DNA of 64,000 nucleotides from Bradyrhizobium sp. SRS-191 (GCF_024586915.1 NZ_JANBVS010000006.1:300498-364497); one strand, 5' to 3'; counted from the stretch's first letter, positions 1 to 10,382 are shown. The notes: a model not told the origin generated them from the letters alone. Program-made: numbers and translations.

Positions 1-1005
1 GGGACTGCCGGTCAGATCCTGAGCGGGTCGGTCGATGCCAATGCCGGCCTGATGGCCGCGGCGGCCAAGACAGCCGGTGCCACCAAGACGACCGGCGAAG
101 CCGGCCCCACAACCGGCGCAGACGCCGCCACGACGGCAACGGCGGCCCCCACGGCGACGTCCGATCAGACCTTCACGGCCGCGCTCGAGTCCGCCACGCC
201 GGGCGGCGCCAAGCCGACGGGCAAGGCCGCGCCTCAGGCGAAGACCGGGCTTGCCACGGGTGAGGTCGGCAAAACCACCGATCAGGGCAATGCCCAGACG
301 CAAGGAGCTCATCCGCAGACGCAAGCCGCCGGCCTTGCGCAACAGCCTGCCGTCTCCGCCAAGCCGGATAGCGGCGAGCTCGATGCGAAGGGCAACACTG
401 CCCCTGCCCCCTCAGCCCATGAGCGCGGCACACCGCAGGCCAACGCCCAGACCAGCGTGCCGGTCTCCGACCCCTCGGCGCAGGCCGCGGCCGCGCTGCA
501 GCCGCAGCTCTCGACCCCGACCGCCCCGACCAGCCAGATCACCTCGGCCAACCTCACCGCGACCGCTGCGACCACGGCCAGCGTGCCGCTGCACGGCCTC
601 GCCGTGGAGATCGCGGCCTCCGCACTGAATGGCAAGAGCCGCTTCGAGATCAGGCTGGATCCGGCCGAGCTCGGCCGTATCGACGTCCGCATCGACGTCG
701 ACCGCAACGGCCAGGTGACCTCGCATCTGCGGGTCGAGAAGCCGGAAACGCTGGCGATGCTGCAGCAGACCGCCCCGCAGCTGCAGCAGGCGCTGCAGGA
801 TGCCGGCCTCAAGAGCAACAACGGCGCCATGCAATTCTCGCTACGCGACCAGAACTCGTCCGGCCAGAATGGCGGCGACTATCAACAGAACGGCAACTCT
901 CAACGCCTGATCGTGGCCGAGGACGAAAACGTCCCGGTCCAGCACGCCGGACGATCCTATGGACGGATGTTCGGCGCGCAGGGCGGCGTCGATATCAGGG
1001 TTTAA
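1..1005 (+). CDS. fliK: Flagellar hook-length control protein FliK (5' end outside window)
   Basis: The frame is open from the first base of the window, so this is the C-terminal part of a longer gene; the first in-window ATG (52) is probably internal. The N-terminal half visible here is low complexity, rich in Ala, Thr, Pro and Gln, as usual for the FliK ruler region. From about base 590 the sequence changes to a folded Flg_hook domain with the family pattern of an EIRLDPAELGRIDVRI core followed by a Gln-rich helix. FliK is secreted, measures hook length and switches export specificity by contacting FlhB. flgD follows after 12 bases, so the two are probably co-transcribed. Recognised by domain pattern and context. 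Confidence 0.88.
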   Translation, partial: GTAGQILSGSVDANAGLMAAAAKTAGATKTTGEAGPTTGADAATTATAAPTATSDQTFTAALESATPGGAKPTGKAAPQAKTGLATGEVGKTTDQGNAQTQGAHPQTQAAGLAQQPAVSAKPDSGELDAKGNTAPAPSAHERGTPQANAQTSVPVSDPSAQAAAALQPQLSTPTAPTSQITSANLTATAATTASVPLHGLAVEIAASALNGKSRFEIRLDPAELGRIDVRIDVDRNGQVTSHLRVEKPETLAMLQQTAPQLQQALQDAGLKSNNGAMQFSLRDQNSSGQNGGDYQQNGNSQRLIVAEDENVPVQHAGRSYGRMFGAQGGVDIRV

Positions 1006-1017
1006 CAGGAGGCTTCC

Positions 1018-1713
1018 ATGGCAATCGGCGACGCAGTCACGGCCCCCCCGGCGGTCTCGGGCACGACCAAGACCACCAACACGACGTCCAGCGGCAGCAT
1101 GGGCACGACCGCGGGGTCGACCATCGCGGGCAATTTCCAGACGTTCCTGACGCTGCTGACGACACAGCTGCAGAACCAGAACCCGCTCGATCCGCTGGAT
1201 ACCAACCAGTTCACCCAGCAGCTGGTGCAGTTCGCAGGTGTCGAGCAGCAGCTCAAGACCAACGACCAGCTGGCCTCGCTGCTCACCATGCAGCAGACGA
1301 CGCAGGCGACCCAGGCGCTGGCCTTCGTCGGCAAGACCGCTGTTGTCAACGGCTCGACCACGGCGCTCGCCAGCGGCAAGGCCGACTGGAACGTCAGCAT
1401 TCCCAAGGACTGCACGATGACGGCGACGATCACCAACAGCGTCGGCCAGACCGTGTTCAGCGGCACTTACAACGGCACCGCCGGCGACAACCAGCCCTAT
1501 GTTTGGAACGGCCAGGGCAGCGACGGCACGCAGTGGCCGGACGGCCAGTACAAGCTCCAGATCACCGCCAAGGACAGCTCAGGCAATCCCGTGGCGGTCT
1601 CGACTCAGGTCCAGGGCACCGTGTCATCGGTGGACCTGACCCAGCAGCCACCGATGCTGTCGATCGGGGGCCAGACCTACACGGTCAACCAGATCCAGCG
1701 GATCGTTAACTAG
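1018..1713 (+). CDS. flgD: Flagellar hook capping/assembly protein FlgD
   Basis: 231 aa, usual for alphaproteobacterial FlgD. The N-terminal conserved block (about residues 40-85: FLTLLTTQLQNQNPLDPLD, then QFTQQLVQFAGVEQQ) is the FlgD signature. The C-terminal half carries the FlgD Ig/tudor-like domain with the pattern YxWNGQGSDGTQWPDGQYKLQ. FlgD caps the growing hook and is needed for hook subunit polymerisation outside the cell. The ATG at 1018 follows a strong AGGAGG ribosome site. The gene ends in a TAG that lies inside a consensus CtrA box (1706-1720). Confidence 0.95.
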   Translation: MAIGDAVTAPPAVSGTTKTTNTTSSGSMGTTAGSTIAGNFQTFLTLLTTQLQNQNPLDPLDTNQFTQQLVQFAGVEQQLKTNDQLASLLTMQQTTQATQALAFVGKTAVVNGSTTALASGKADWNVSIPKDCTMTATITNSVGQTVFSGTYNGTAGDNQPYVWNGQGSDGTQWPDGQYKLQITAKDSSGNPVAVSTQVQGTVSSVDLTQQPPMLSIGGQTYTVNQIQRIVN

Positions 1714-1720
1714 GCCTTAA
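1706..1720. promoter_or_regulatory. Consensus CtrA box, TTAA-N7-TTAA
   Basis: TTAA at 1706-1709 and TTAA at 1717-1720 with exactly seven bases between match the full CtrA consensus of alphaproteobacteria. The site overlaps the flgD stop codon and lies about 270 bases upstream of sciP, which is CtrA-activated in Caulobacter. A match by sequence only; in a GC-rich genome an exact match is uncommon by chance. Confidence 0.6.
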
Positions 1721-1820
1721 CGCCCTGCCCTGATCTTAAGACGACGGATACGCTTCCAGCTGAGCTTGAGCATCAAGCTCGGCCGGGATGGCGAGACACC
1801 GGCGTAAGCGCCGGAAACTC

Positions 1821-1835
1821 TTAACCAATCATTTA
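1821..1835. promoter_or_regulatory. Near-consensus CtrA box upstream of sciP
   Basis: TTAA-N7-TTTA, one mismatch from the CtrA consensus, about 155 bases upstream of the sciP start and 100 bases downstream of the exact box at 1706. Two boxes in one intergenic region make CtrA control of sciP more likely. Confidence 0.45.
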
Positions 1836-1984
1836 CCACGATCTCGCTCTCGGGGCTTTCAGCCGCCGGGAGCGGCGGCGTTGGCTCCAAGCGCCGGATT
1901 CCAGCCCTTTGCTTAGGCAAATTTTAAGCGAGGCGGCGTAGGGTCTTACCGTGAGTTCAGTGGTTAAGAGTTTGTGAGTACGCC

Positions 1985-2260
1985 ATGACAGAACCCCATC
2001 GCCCGAGGGTGAAATACGTCATCGGGCCTGACGGCAGCCCGCTCACCATCGCGGATTTGCCTGCGCCAGGCACCAAGAGGTGGGTCATACGCCGCAAGGC
2101 TGAAGTCGTTGCCGCCGTTCGCGGCGGATTGTTGTCCCTCGAAGAGGCGTGCAGCCGCTACACCCTGACCGTCGACGAATTCCTGTCGTGGCAGTTCTCG
2201 ATCGACCAGCATGGTCTCGCCGGGCTGCGCACCACCCGAATTCAACAATATCGCCAATAA
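1985..2260 (+). CDS. sciP: SciP-like CtrA inhibitor (DUF1153 family)
   Basis: 91 aa with the family core: VKYVIGPDGSPLTIADLP near the N-terminus, then a helix-turn-helix region with KRWVIRRKAEVVAAVRGGLLS and EEACSRYTLTVDEFLSWQ. In Caulobacter this small protein binds CtrA and blocks transcription of CtrA-activated genes in G1 cells (known for the family, not shown here). It stands alone between flgD and fliF with its own CtrA-like boxes upstream and a strong hairpin terminator just downstream. Linkage to flagellar genes and to ctrA in the same window fits its role. Confidence 0.9.
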   Translation: MTEPHRPRVKYVIGPDGSPLTIADLPAPGTKRWVIRRKAEVVAAVRGGLLSLEEACSRYTLTVDEFLSWQFSIDQHGLAGLRTTRIQQYRQ

Positions 2261-2289
2261 AGCGTTAACGACGCGACAGGCTTTCTTCG

Positions 2290-2322
2290 AAAATCGGCTT
2301 GGCCCCGCCAAGCCGATTTTTT
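2290..2322 (+). terminator. Rho-independent terminator after sciP
   Basis: A 13-bp perfect stem (2290-2302 with 2308-2320) with a 5-base loop, ending in a run of six T. It separates sciP from the fliF promoter region. Confidence 0.8.
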
Positions 2323-2347
2323 GCATGTCGACACTTTGTTAGGACCC

Positions 2348-2396
2348 TTTAACGATCGTTAACCATATCGAAACCTTCCCATAGGCAATAATTGCC
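2348..2396 (+). promoter_or_regulatory. fliF promoter region: CtrA-like box plus GGCAA-N3-TTGCC dyad
   Basis: TTTA-N7-TTAA at 2348-2362 (also a TTAACGATCGTTAA palindrome at 2349-2362) continues into ACCAT. It is followed by a perfect 5+5 dyad, GGCAA-TAA-TTGCC, at 2384-2396. The same dyad occurs upstream of flhA (34057-34069) and, with one mismatch, upstream of the TPR-GT41 gene (23595-23607). CtrA activation of fliF and FlbD binding near fliF are known in Caulobacter; assigning the dyad to FlbD is inference. The rest of 2261-2598 holds no gene. Confidence 0.55.
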
Positions 2397-2598
2397 CAGT
2401 GGTTCGATTCAACCTCCGCGACGTGTCCCTGACGGCAGGCGCAGAGGCTGGGCATCGGATCGCCACCTGGAATGCGGGTGCCGGTGAAGGTTTAAGGATT
2501 GAATTTCGCGATCTCTGCAACCGGCCGTAAAGGCCCGCGAAGCTCAAATCATTCCCTTCAGCAGCCACCCGTCGAATGCCGAACTATGGGGCAGTTGC

Positions 2599-4203
2599 TT
2601 GCAAGGTCTCTTGGACTTCCTGAAGGGTTTGGGCGCCGCGCGGCTCACCGCCATGGTCGCGGTCACGGCTGCTTTGGTCGGCTTCTTCGGCTTCGTCATC
2701 ATGCGCGTGACGGCGCCGCAGATGACCACCCTGTTCACCGACCTGAGCATGGACGACTCCTCCAGCATCATCAAGGATCTGGAGCGGCAGGGCATCCAGT
2801 TTGAGATCCGCAATGAAGGCAGCGTCATCATGGTCCCGAAGGACAAGGTGACCCGGCTGCGCATGAAGCTCGCCGAGGGTGGCCTGCCGAAGGGCGGCGG
2901 CGTCGGCTACGAGATCTTCGACAAGTCGGACGCGCTGGGCACCACGAGCTTCGTTCAGAACATCAATCATCTGCGCGCGCTGGAGGGCGAGCTCGCCCGC
3001 ACCATCCGCGCCATCGACCGCGTCCAGGCCGCGCGCGTCCATCTCGTTCTGCCGGAGCGGCCGCTGTTCTCGCGCGAGACTCCGGAGCCGTCGGCCTCGA
3101 TCGTCGTGCGCGTGCGCGGCGCCCTCGAGCCCAACCAGATCCGCGCCATCCGCCACCTCGTCGCGTCGGCCGTCAACGGCCTGAAGCCGCAGCGGGTGTC
3201 GATCGTCGACGAGGCCGGACAGCTGCTCGCCGACGGCACCCAGACCGACATCGACCAGCAGGTCGGCGACGAGCGCCGCAACGCCTTCGAGAAGCGGATG
3301 CGCAAGCAGGTCGAGGACATCGTCTCCTCGGTGGTCGGATCGGGCCGCGCCCGGGTGCAACTCTCGGCCGATTTCGACTTCAACCGCATCACCCAGACCT
3401 CCGACCGCTACGACCCGGAAGGCCGGGTGCTCCGGTCGAGCCAGACCCGCGAAGAGCAGTCGCAGACGTCGGAGAACAACGGTCAGGTCACGGTCAACAA
3501 CGAGCTGCCCGGCAATCAGCAGAACCAGCCGCCGCAGCAGCCCAAGGACCAGAGCAAGAAGACCGAAGAGACCAACAATTACGAGATCTCCCGGACCACC
3601 AAGACCGAAGTCACGGAAGCCGGGCGGGTCAATCGCATCTCGGTCGCGGTGCTGGTCGACGGCGCCTACTCCAAGAACGAGAAGGGCGATCTGGTCTACA
3701 AGGAGCGCAGCAAGGAAGAGCTCGACCGCATCGCGGCGCTGGTCCGCTCCGCGATCGGCTTCGACCAGAAGCGCGGCGACCAGGTCGAGGTGGTCAACCT
3801 GAAATTCGCCGACGCTCCCACCGTGCCGCAGATCAACGAGCCCACCGGCTTCCTCGGCATGCTGCACTTCACCAAGGATGACGTGATGTACGTCATCGAG
3901 CTCGCGGTGATGATGCTGCTCGGAATCGTGGTGGTGTTCATGGTGGTGCGGCCGCTGGTGAAGAAGATCATCGCCACCGAGGAGGTCGCGGCCCTGACCG
4001 GCGGCGTGCCGGCGATCACCGACGAGACCCAGGCGCAGGTCGCGCACGCCCAGCAGACGGCCACCATGATCGACGTCGCCCAGGTTCAGGGCCAGGTTCA
4101 CGCTCAATCCGTCCACCGGGTCGGCGAACTGGCCGATCGAAATCCGGGCGAGGCCGCGTCCATCATCCGGCAGTGGCTCGCCGAGCCGCAGCAGCAGCAA
4201 TGA
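2599..4203 (+). CDS. fliF: Flagellar MS-ring protein FliF
   Basis: 534 aa, standard size. An N-terminal membrane helix (about residues 14-36) is followed by the YscJ/FliF ring-building domain (TLFTDLSMDDSSSIIKDLE, EGGLPKGGGVGYEIFDKSD, RALEGELARTI, ARVHLVLPERPLFSRE). A Gln-rich linker comes next, then the FliF C domain, a second membrane helix (about 432-453) and a cytoplasmic tail that binds FliG. The start is TTG at 2599; the nearby ATG at 2586 is in another frame and cannot be used. It is first in a fliF-fliG-fliH-fliN-flbD run. Confidence 0.95.
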   Translation: MQGLLDFLKGLGAARLTAMVAVTAALVGFFGFVIMRVTAPQMTTLFTDLSMDDSSSIIKDLERQGIQFEIRNEGSVIMVPKDKVTRLRMKLAEGGLPKGGGVGYEIFDKSDALGTTSFVQNINHLRALEGELARTIRAIDRVQAARVHLVLPERPLFSRETPEPSASIVVRVRGALEPNQIRAIRHLVASAVNGLKPQRVSIVDEAGQLLADGTQTDIDQQVGDERRNAFEKRMRKQVEDIVSSVVGSGRARVQLSADFDFNRITQTSDRYDPEGRVLRSSQTREEQSQTSENNGQVTVNNELPGNQQNQPPQQPKDQSKKTEETNNYEISRTTKTEVTEAGRVNRISVAVLVDGAYSKNEKGDLVYKERSKEELDRIAALVRSAIGFDQKRGDQVEVVNLKFADAPTVPQINEPTGFLGMLHFTKDDVMYVIELAVMMLLGIVVVFMVVRPLVKKIIATEEVAALTGGVPAITDETQAQVAHAQQTATMIDVAQVQGQVHAQSVHRVGELADRNPGEAASIIRQWLAEPQQQQ

Positions 4204-4248
4204 TCCGCTTCATCTGAACCGCCGCAACCGAACCGAACGTAAAACGCC

Positions 4249-5343
4249 ATGTCGCTTCCGCAGACCCAGAACGCCAACGCCAACACCGCCGACATCTCCA
4301 CCGTCATCGCGACGCTGGCGAGCCGTCAGGCGCAGCGCGAGAAGACCGAGCCGCTGAGCGGCCCCAAGCGCGCGGCCGTGATGATGCTGGCGCTCGGCGA
4401 GCAGTATGGCGGCAAGATCTGGCAGCAGCTCGACGACGACGAGGTGCGCGAATTGTCGCTGGCGATGTCCACCCTTGGTACGGTCGAAGCCGATGTCGTC
4501 GAAGACCTCATGCTCGAATTCGTCTCGCGCATGTCGGCGTCGGGCGCGCTCATGGGCAATTTCGACGCCACCGAGCGGCTGCTGCAGCAATACCTGCCGT
4601 CGGAGCGCGTCTCCGGCATCATGGACGAGATCCGCGGTCCCGCCGGCCGCAACATGTGGGAGAAGCTCTCCAACGTCCAGGAAGAGGTTCTCGCGAACTA
4701 CCTCAAGAACGAATATCCGCAGACCATCGCCGTCGTGCTGTCCAAGCTGAAGCCGGAGCATGCCGCCCGCGTGCTCGCGATCCTGCCCGAGGACATGGCG
4801 CTCGACGTCATCGGCCGCATGCTGCGCATGGAGGCCGTCCAGAAGGAAGTCATCGAGCGGGTCGAGCAGACCTTGCGCACCGAGTTCATGTCGAACCTGT
4901 CGCAGACCCGCCGCCGCGACGCCCACGAGGTGATGGCCGAGATCTTCAACAATTTCGACCGCCAGACCGAGACCCGCTTCATCACCTCGCTGGAAGAGGA
5001 GAACCGCGAGTCGGCCGAGCGCATCAAGGCGCTGATGTTCACCTTCGACGACCTGATCAAGCTCGACTCGGCCTCGGCGCAGACGCTGCTGCGCAATGTC
5101 GACAAGGACAAGCTCGGCGTGGCGCTCAAGAGCGCCAACGAGGAGGTCCGCAACTTCTTCTTCGGCAACATGTCGTCGCGTGCCGCCAAGATGCTGCAGG
5201 ACGACATGGCCGCGATGGGCCCGGTGCGCCTGCGCGACGTCGACGAGGCGCAGGCCCTGCTCGTCAACCTCGCCAAGGACCTCGCCGCCAAGGGCGAGAT
5301 CATGCTCAGCAAGAACCGCGCCGACGACGAACTGGTGTATTGA
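4249..5343 (+). CDS. fliG: Flagellar motor switch protein FliG
   Basis: 364 aa. It shows the three FliG domains: N-terminal FliF-binding region ([22 protein letters not shown]), middle domain ([16 protein letters not shown]) and the C-terminal torque-generating domain with its charged helix ([20 protein letters not shown]). It couples the MS ring to the C ring and interacts with MotA. Its TGA stop overlaps the ATG of fliH (TGATG), indicating translational coupling. Confidence 0.96.
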   Translation: MSLPQTQNANANTADISTVIATLASRQAQREKTEPLSGPKRAAVMMLALGEQYGGKIWQQLDDDEVRELSLAMSTLGTVEADVVEDLMLEFVSRMSASGALMGNFDATERLLQQYLPSERVSGIMDEIRGPAGRNMWEKLSNVQEEVLANYLKNEYPQTIAVVLSKLKPEHAARVLAILPEDMALDVIGRMLRMEAVQKEVIERVEQTLRTEFMSNLSQTRRRDAHEVMAEIFNNFDRQTETRFITSLEEENRESAERIKALMFTFDDLIKLDSASAQTLLRNVDKDKLGVALKSANEEVRNFFFGNMSSRAAKMLQDDMAAMGPVRLRDVDEAQALLVNLAKDLAAKGEIMLSKNRADDELVY

Positions 5344-5960
5344 TGGCCCAGCCTGCGAAGTTCCTGTTCGATACCGACTTCGCCGCTCCCGAGAAGACGC
5401 GGGAGCGCGGCGCCTCGGCCGCCGAGATCGCGCAGAAGGTCGCAGCCGCCGAAGCCGCCGCCTACCGCAACGGCTACGAGGCCGCGCAGCGTGAAGCCAA
5501 GGTCGAAGCCGACCGCCGTGTCGCTGCCGCGCTGGAGCAGATCAACATCCATCTCCAGGGCATCGCCGCCCGCTACGCCGGCATCGAGCAGCGGATGGAA
5601 ACCGAAGCCGTCGACGTCGCGGTCGCCGTCGCCCGCAAGCTCTGCGCCGCGCTGATCGACGCCGAGCCGCTCGGCGAGATCACCGGCCTGGTGCACGACT
5701 GCTTCGCGCATCTCGTGGCCACGCCGCATCTGGTCCTGCGCATCAACGATGCGCTGTATGAGCAGGCGCGCGAGAAGATCGAGAAGCTCGCCAAGCAGAG
5801 CGGCTTCGAGGGACGTCTCGTCATCCTCGCCGAGCCGGAGATCGCGACCGGCGACTGCCGCATCGAATGGGCCGATGGCGGCGTCGTGCTGGAGCGTGCG
5901 GCCATCGACGCCAAGATCAACGAACTGGTCGGACGCTACATGGCGTCCAAGAAGAACTAG
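5343..5960 (+). CDS. fliH: FliH-like flagellar export ATPase regulator
   Basis: 205 aa, starting at the ATG that overlaps the fliG stop. The N-terminal third is an Ala/Glu-rich helix (AAEIAQKVAAAEAAAYRNGY), the usual FliH/SctL coiled coil. The C-terminal half carries the conserved pattern of this family (VAVARKLCAALIDAEPLGEI, LVLRINDALYEQAREKIEKL, GDCRIEWADGGV). FliH tethers and regulates the FliI ATPase at the export gate; fliI lies in this window at 39-40 kb. Order between fliG and fliN supports the call. Confidence 0.9.
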   Translation: MAQPAKFLFDTDFAAPEKTRERGASAAEIAQKVAAAEAAAYRNGYEAAQREAKVEADRRVAAALEQINIHLQGIAARYAGIEQRMETEAVDVAVAVARKLCAALIDAEPLGEITGLVHDCFAHLVATPHLVLRINDALYEQAREKIEKLAKQSGFEGRLVILAEPEIATGDCRIEWADGGVVLERAAIDAKINELVGRYMASKKN

Positions 5961-5990
5961 GCCATGGCAGTGGCCGAGGGAGTTTAAGTC

Positions 5991-6338
5991 ATGAGCGATA
6001 ACGAGATCCCGCTTCCCGACCTCAATTCGGCCGACGCTCCGCCGATCGGCGGCGACGTCGGTTACAACGAGGAAGAGCACGCCTCGCGCATCGCCGCCGA
6101 CCTGGAGGCCGTGTTCGACGTGCCGGTCCAGGTCTCGGCCGTGCTCGGCCGCTCCAAGATGGATGTCGGCGAGCTTCTGAAGCTCGGACCCGGAACGGTG
6201 CTGGAGCTCGACCGCAAGGTCGGCGAGGCCATCGACATCTACGTCAACAACCGGCTCGTCGCCCGCGGCGAGGTGGTGCTGGTCGAGGACAAGCTCGGCG
6301 TGACGATGACGGAAATCATCAAGTCCGACCGCAACTGA
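5991..6338 (+). CDS. fliN: Flagellar motor switch protein FliN
   Basis: 115 aa with a short acidic N-terminus and a C-terminal SpoA domain (FDVPVQVSAVLGRSKMDVGELLKLGPG, then NNRLVARGEVVLVEDKLGVTMTEI). It forms the lower part of the switch C ring with FliG and FliM, and helps dock FliH. It lies 30 bases after fliH in the same operon. fliM is not in the window. Confidence 0.95.
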   Translation: MSDNEIPLPDLNSADAPPIGGDVGYNEEEHASRIAADLEAVFDVPVQVSAVLGRSKMDVGELLKLGPGTVLELDRKVGEAIDIYVNNRLVARGEVVLVEDKLGVTMTEIIKSDRN

Positions 6339-6391
6339 CAGACATGACCGGTGCGCTGAACGAGAGCGGCGCGGCCGAATAGGAGACCACC

Positions 6392-7771
<1,380 letters not shown>

Positions 7772-7798
7772 TCTGACGGCGATCCCTCGTCTCGTTGC

Positions 7799-7828
7799 AG
7801 CGGCGCGCTCATCCCTGAGCGCGCCGCT
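7799..7828 (+). terminator. GC-rich hairpin after flbD
   Basis: A 13-bp perfect stem (7799-7811 with 7816-7828) and a 4-base loop. No clear T-run follows, so termination is likely but not certain. Confidence 0.5.
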
Positions 7829-7882
7829 TGCTCATTGAAACACCGATGCACGTATGCTCCACCGGCTACCGAGCCGTCCGCC

Positions 7883-8038
7883 TCACGAATAGTTCGGCGC
7901 CTCGGGATTGCGGAAGATGTGGATGGGATCGCCCGGGGTGAACTCGCGCTGCGTCAACGTCGCATAGGCATAGAGCGCCAGATACAGGATCGCGACCGTG
8001 CCGATCGCGTAGAGAGCCCAGGTTCCGATCCGTTTCAT
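7883..8038 (-). CDS. Small single-span membrane protein, unknown function
   Basis: A 51-aa frame starting ATG at 8038: MKRIGTWALYAIGTVAILYL, a hydrophobic stretch (residues 7-27), then a polar tail containing PGDPIHIFRNPEAPNYS. Start, membrane helix and charge distribution look like a real small protein rather than chance, and the codon use is like that of its neighbours. It lies at the downstream end of the ssu operon on the same strand, 77 bases after the flavin reductase gene. I do not recognise a family. Confidence 0.5.
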   Translation of the reverse strand: MKRIGTWALYAIGTVAILYLALYAYATLTQREFTPGDPIHIFRNPEAPNYS

Positions 8039-8115
8039 GATTTCCGCTGCCGCCGCCGACAACGGCTTTTACGGCGTCCGCCCGGTGGACGCCAGCGCAG
8101 GCGCCGCCGAACGTA

Positions 8116-8691
8116 TTACGGCGTCAACCGTGGGTCGGGCACGCTGAAGGCGGCGAGCCGGCCGAGATCGTCTTCGCGATCGACCCCGACATAGCTGCCA
8201 TGCCAATAAGCCAGAGCCGCCGACTGCGGCGCGACGTCGATATGGACCACCTTGCCGATCACGATGGCATGGGAATGCCGCTCGATGATCTCCTCCACCT
8301 CGCAGTCCAGCGTGGCGAGCGCGCCGACCAGCAGCGGCACGCCGGTGACCCGCCTGCGCCACTCCGCGCCGGCGAAACGCTCGGCGCCGCGCAGGCCGCC
8401 CTTGCCCGCGAAGCGTTCGGCCACGCCGATCTGGTCCGCCGCGAGCAGATTGGCCCCGAAAACCCGCTCCCGCTGCAGGATCGGCCAGGACGAGGCGTTG
8501 CGGTTGAGGCTGACGATGATCGAGGGCGGATCGACCGCGAGCGACGACAGCGAGCTGACGGTCATGCCGGTGACCTCGTCGCCCCGTCCGACGGTAATGA
8601 CACTGACGCCGCCGACCAGTTGGCGCATCGCAGAGCGGAAATCCGGCTGAAGCGCCGTGGCATCAGGCATGTGGCGGATGATGGAGTTCAT
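8116..8691 (-). CDS. Flavin reductase (FMN-binding split-barrel), probable SsuE-type partner
   Basis: 191 aa, a flavin_reduct-domain protein (FRSAMRQLVGGVSVITVG, GMTVSSLSSLAVDPPSIIVSL, GANLLAADQIGVAERFAG, HAIVIGKVVHI). These enzymes reduce FMN with NAD(P)H and pass FMNH2 to a monooxygenase. It is the last main gene of the ssuA-D-C-B operon, 14 bases after ssuB, so its likely job is to feed SsuD. It belongs to the split-barrel HpaC-like family rather than the E. coli SsuE flavodoxin-like family, so ssuE is used only functionally. Confidence 0.82.
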   Translation of the reverse strand: MNSIIRHMPDATALQPDFRSAMRQLVGGVSVITVGRGDEVTGMTVSSLSSLAVDPPSIIVSLNRNASSWPILQRERVFGANLLAADQIGVAERFAGKGGLRGAERFAGAEWRRRVTGVPLLVGALATLDCEVEEIIERHSHAIVIGKVVHIDVAPQSAALAYWHGSYVGVDREDDLGRLAAFSVPDPRLTP

Positions 8692-8705
8692 TGCGTTGAT
8701 CTTTC

Positions 8706-9566
8706 CTACCCCGCCGGGCCCGGTCCAAGCAACTGGCCCAGGATCGAGCCTTCCAGCGCCGCGAGCTCGGCGGAGCCGCGCTGGCGGGGGCGCGGCAGAT
8801 CGACCGTGATGTCCTCGGCGATCCTGCCGTCGTCGATGACGAGAACCCGGTCCGCCAAAGCCACGGCTTCCGCCACGTCATGGGTGACCAGGATTGCGGT
8901 GAAGGTTTGATCGGCCCAGACCCGCTCCAGCAGCCGCTGCATGGCGATCCGGGTCAGCGCGTCGAGCGCGCCGAGCGGCTCGTCGAAGGCCAGGAGCCGC
9001 GGCCCGCTGACCAGCGCGCGCGCCAGCGCCACGCGCTGCTTCTGTCCGCCCGACAACACCGACGGCCACTGGTCGCGCTTCTCGGCGAGGCCGACTTCCT
9101 CCAGCGCCTGTCGCGCGCGCTCATGCGCGCCGGCCGATTTGCGGTCACGGCCGAGCCCGACCTCGACATTGGACAACACCCGCGCCCAGGGCAGCAATCG
9201 CGGCTCCTGGAACATGACGCGGACGTCCTCCGCGCGCGCCTCCGTCTCGCCGAAGCTGATCGTGCCCGACGTCGGCTTGTCCAGGCCTGCGATCAGCCGC
9301 AGCAGCGTGCTTTTGCCGCAGCCGCTCTGGCCGACGATGGCGACGAACTGGCCGGCCGGAATCTCCAGGTCGATGCCGCGCAGCACCTCGTTGTCGCCGA
9401 ACGCCTTGCGGAGATCGCGGATCACCAGCGGCAGGCCGCGCGTGTCGGATTTGGCCGGGCTCACGCTGGGCTTCCTCTGAGGGCGGAAAGCCTCAGCATG
9501 GCTGATGACGCCGGTACCGTCGATAGCTTCGGACCGGGACACGGGAAGTCGGAGCACTTGCTGCAT
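8706..9566 (-). CDS. ssuB: Alkanesulfonate ABC transporter ATPase SsuB
   Basis: 286 aa with Walker [11 protein letters not shown]-loop FQEPRLLPW, signature LSGGQKQR, Walker [13 protein letters not shown] and the switch His (VTHDVAEA). An extra N-terminal region of about 45 residues precedes the ABC domain. Together with SsuC and SsuA it imports aliphatic sulfonates. Its start lies just upstream of the ssuC stop, within the same minus-strand operon. Confidence 0.9.
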   Translation of the reverse strand: MQQVLRLPVSRSEAIDGTGVISHAEAFRPQRKPSVSPAKSDTRGLPLVIRDLRKAFGDNEVLRGIDLEIPAGQFVAIVGQSGCGKSTLLRLIAGLDKPTSGTISFGETEARAEDVRVMFQEPRLLPWARVLSNVEVGLGRDRKSAGAHERARQALEEVGLAEKRDQWPSVLSGGQKQRVALARALVSGPRLLAFDEPLGALDALTRIAMQRLLERVWADQTFTAILVTHDVAEAVALADRVLVIDDGRIAEDITVDLPRPRQRGSAELAALEGSILGQLLGPGPAG

Positions 9567-9575
9567 TGACTGACC

Positions 9576-10382
9576 TCAATGTTTGCTGAACGCCGGATGC
9601 CAGGACAGCGTCAGCCGCTCCAGCAGCCGCGAGGCGCTATCGGCGACCTTGCCCAGCAGGGCGTAGATCAGGATGGAGAGCACGACGACGTCGATCTGCA
9701 TGAACTCGCGCGCCTGCATCGCCATGTAGCCGAGGCCGGAGGACGCCGCGATCGTCTCGGCGACAATCAGGGTGAGCCACATGATGCCGAGCGCGAAGCG
9801 CAGGCCGACGAAGATCGACGGCAGCGCGCCGGGGAAGATCACGCGGCGAAACAGCTCGCCGTCGGTCATGCCGTAGACGCGGCCCATTTCAATGAGTTGC
9901 GGATCGACGGTGCGAATCCCGTGCAGCGTGTTCAGGTACACGGGGAAGAACACGCCGAGCGCGACCAGAAACAGCTTGGCGCTCTCGTCGATGCCGAACC
10001 ACAGGATGACCAGCGGAATCAGCGCCAGATGCGGCACGTTGCGGATCATCTGCAACGTCGTGTCGGTGAGCTTCGACGACAGCTGCGACAGGCCGTTGGC
10101 GAGACCGAAGGCGAAGCCGATGCTGCCGCCGATCAGAAAGCCGATCGAGGCGCGCCAGAAGCTGACCCAGATGTTGCGGCCAAGCTCGCCCGACCACAAC
10201 AGCTTCCAGCCCGCGCGCGCGACATCGCTCGGCGCCGGCAGCACGCGCGGCGAGACGAGGCCTGCGACCGAGGCCGCCTGCCAGATCAGCAGGATCGCGA
10301 GCGGCACGAGCCAGGGCAGCAATCCATCCGCCTTGGGCACGGCGAGCTTGCGGACCTTGGGAAGACTTTCGATCAGGCTCAT
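9576..10382 (-). CDS. ssuC: Alkanesulfonate ABC transporter permease SsuC
   Basis: 268 aa from ATG at 10382, whose ATGA overlaps the ssuD stop; a longer frame upstream only runs into ssuD. Six membrane helices are visible, with the BPD_transp_1 EAA-type loop ([23 protein letters not shown]) that docks the ATPase. SsuC-type permeases carry this LNTxHGI pattern. It forms the channel of the sulfonate importer. Confidence 0.92.
   Translation of the reverse strand: MSLIESLPKVRKLAVPKADGLLPWLVPLAILLIWQAASVAGLVSPRVLPAPSDVARAGWKLLWSGELGRNIWVSFWRASIGFLIGGSIGFAFGLANGLSQLSSKLTDTTLQMIRNVPHLALIPLVILWFGIDESAKLFLVALGVFFPVYLNTLHGIRTVDPQLIEMGRVYGMTDGELFRRVIFPGALPSIFVGLRFALGIMWLTLIVAETIAASSGLGYMAMQAREFMQIDVVVLSILIYALLGKVADSASRLLERLTLSWHPAFSKH

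Noticed and set aside
2401..2414. tRNA T-arm-like sequence (GGTTCGATTCAACC)
   Set aside because: No acceptor, D-arm or anticodon stem could be found around it.
2584..4200. 538-aa frame antisense to fliF
   Set aside because: It mirrors fliF exactly, is rich in Leu/Val/Arg/His as expected from high-GC shadow frames, and shows no domain pattern.
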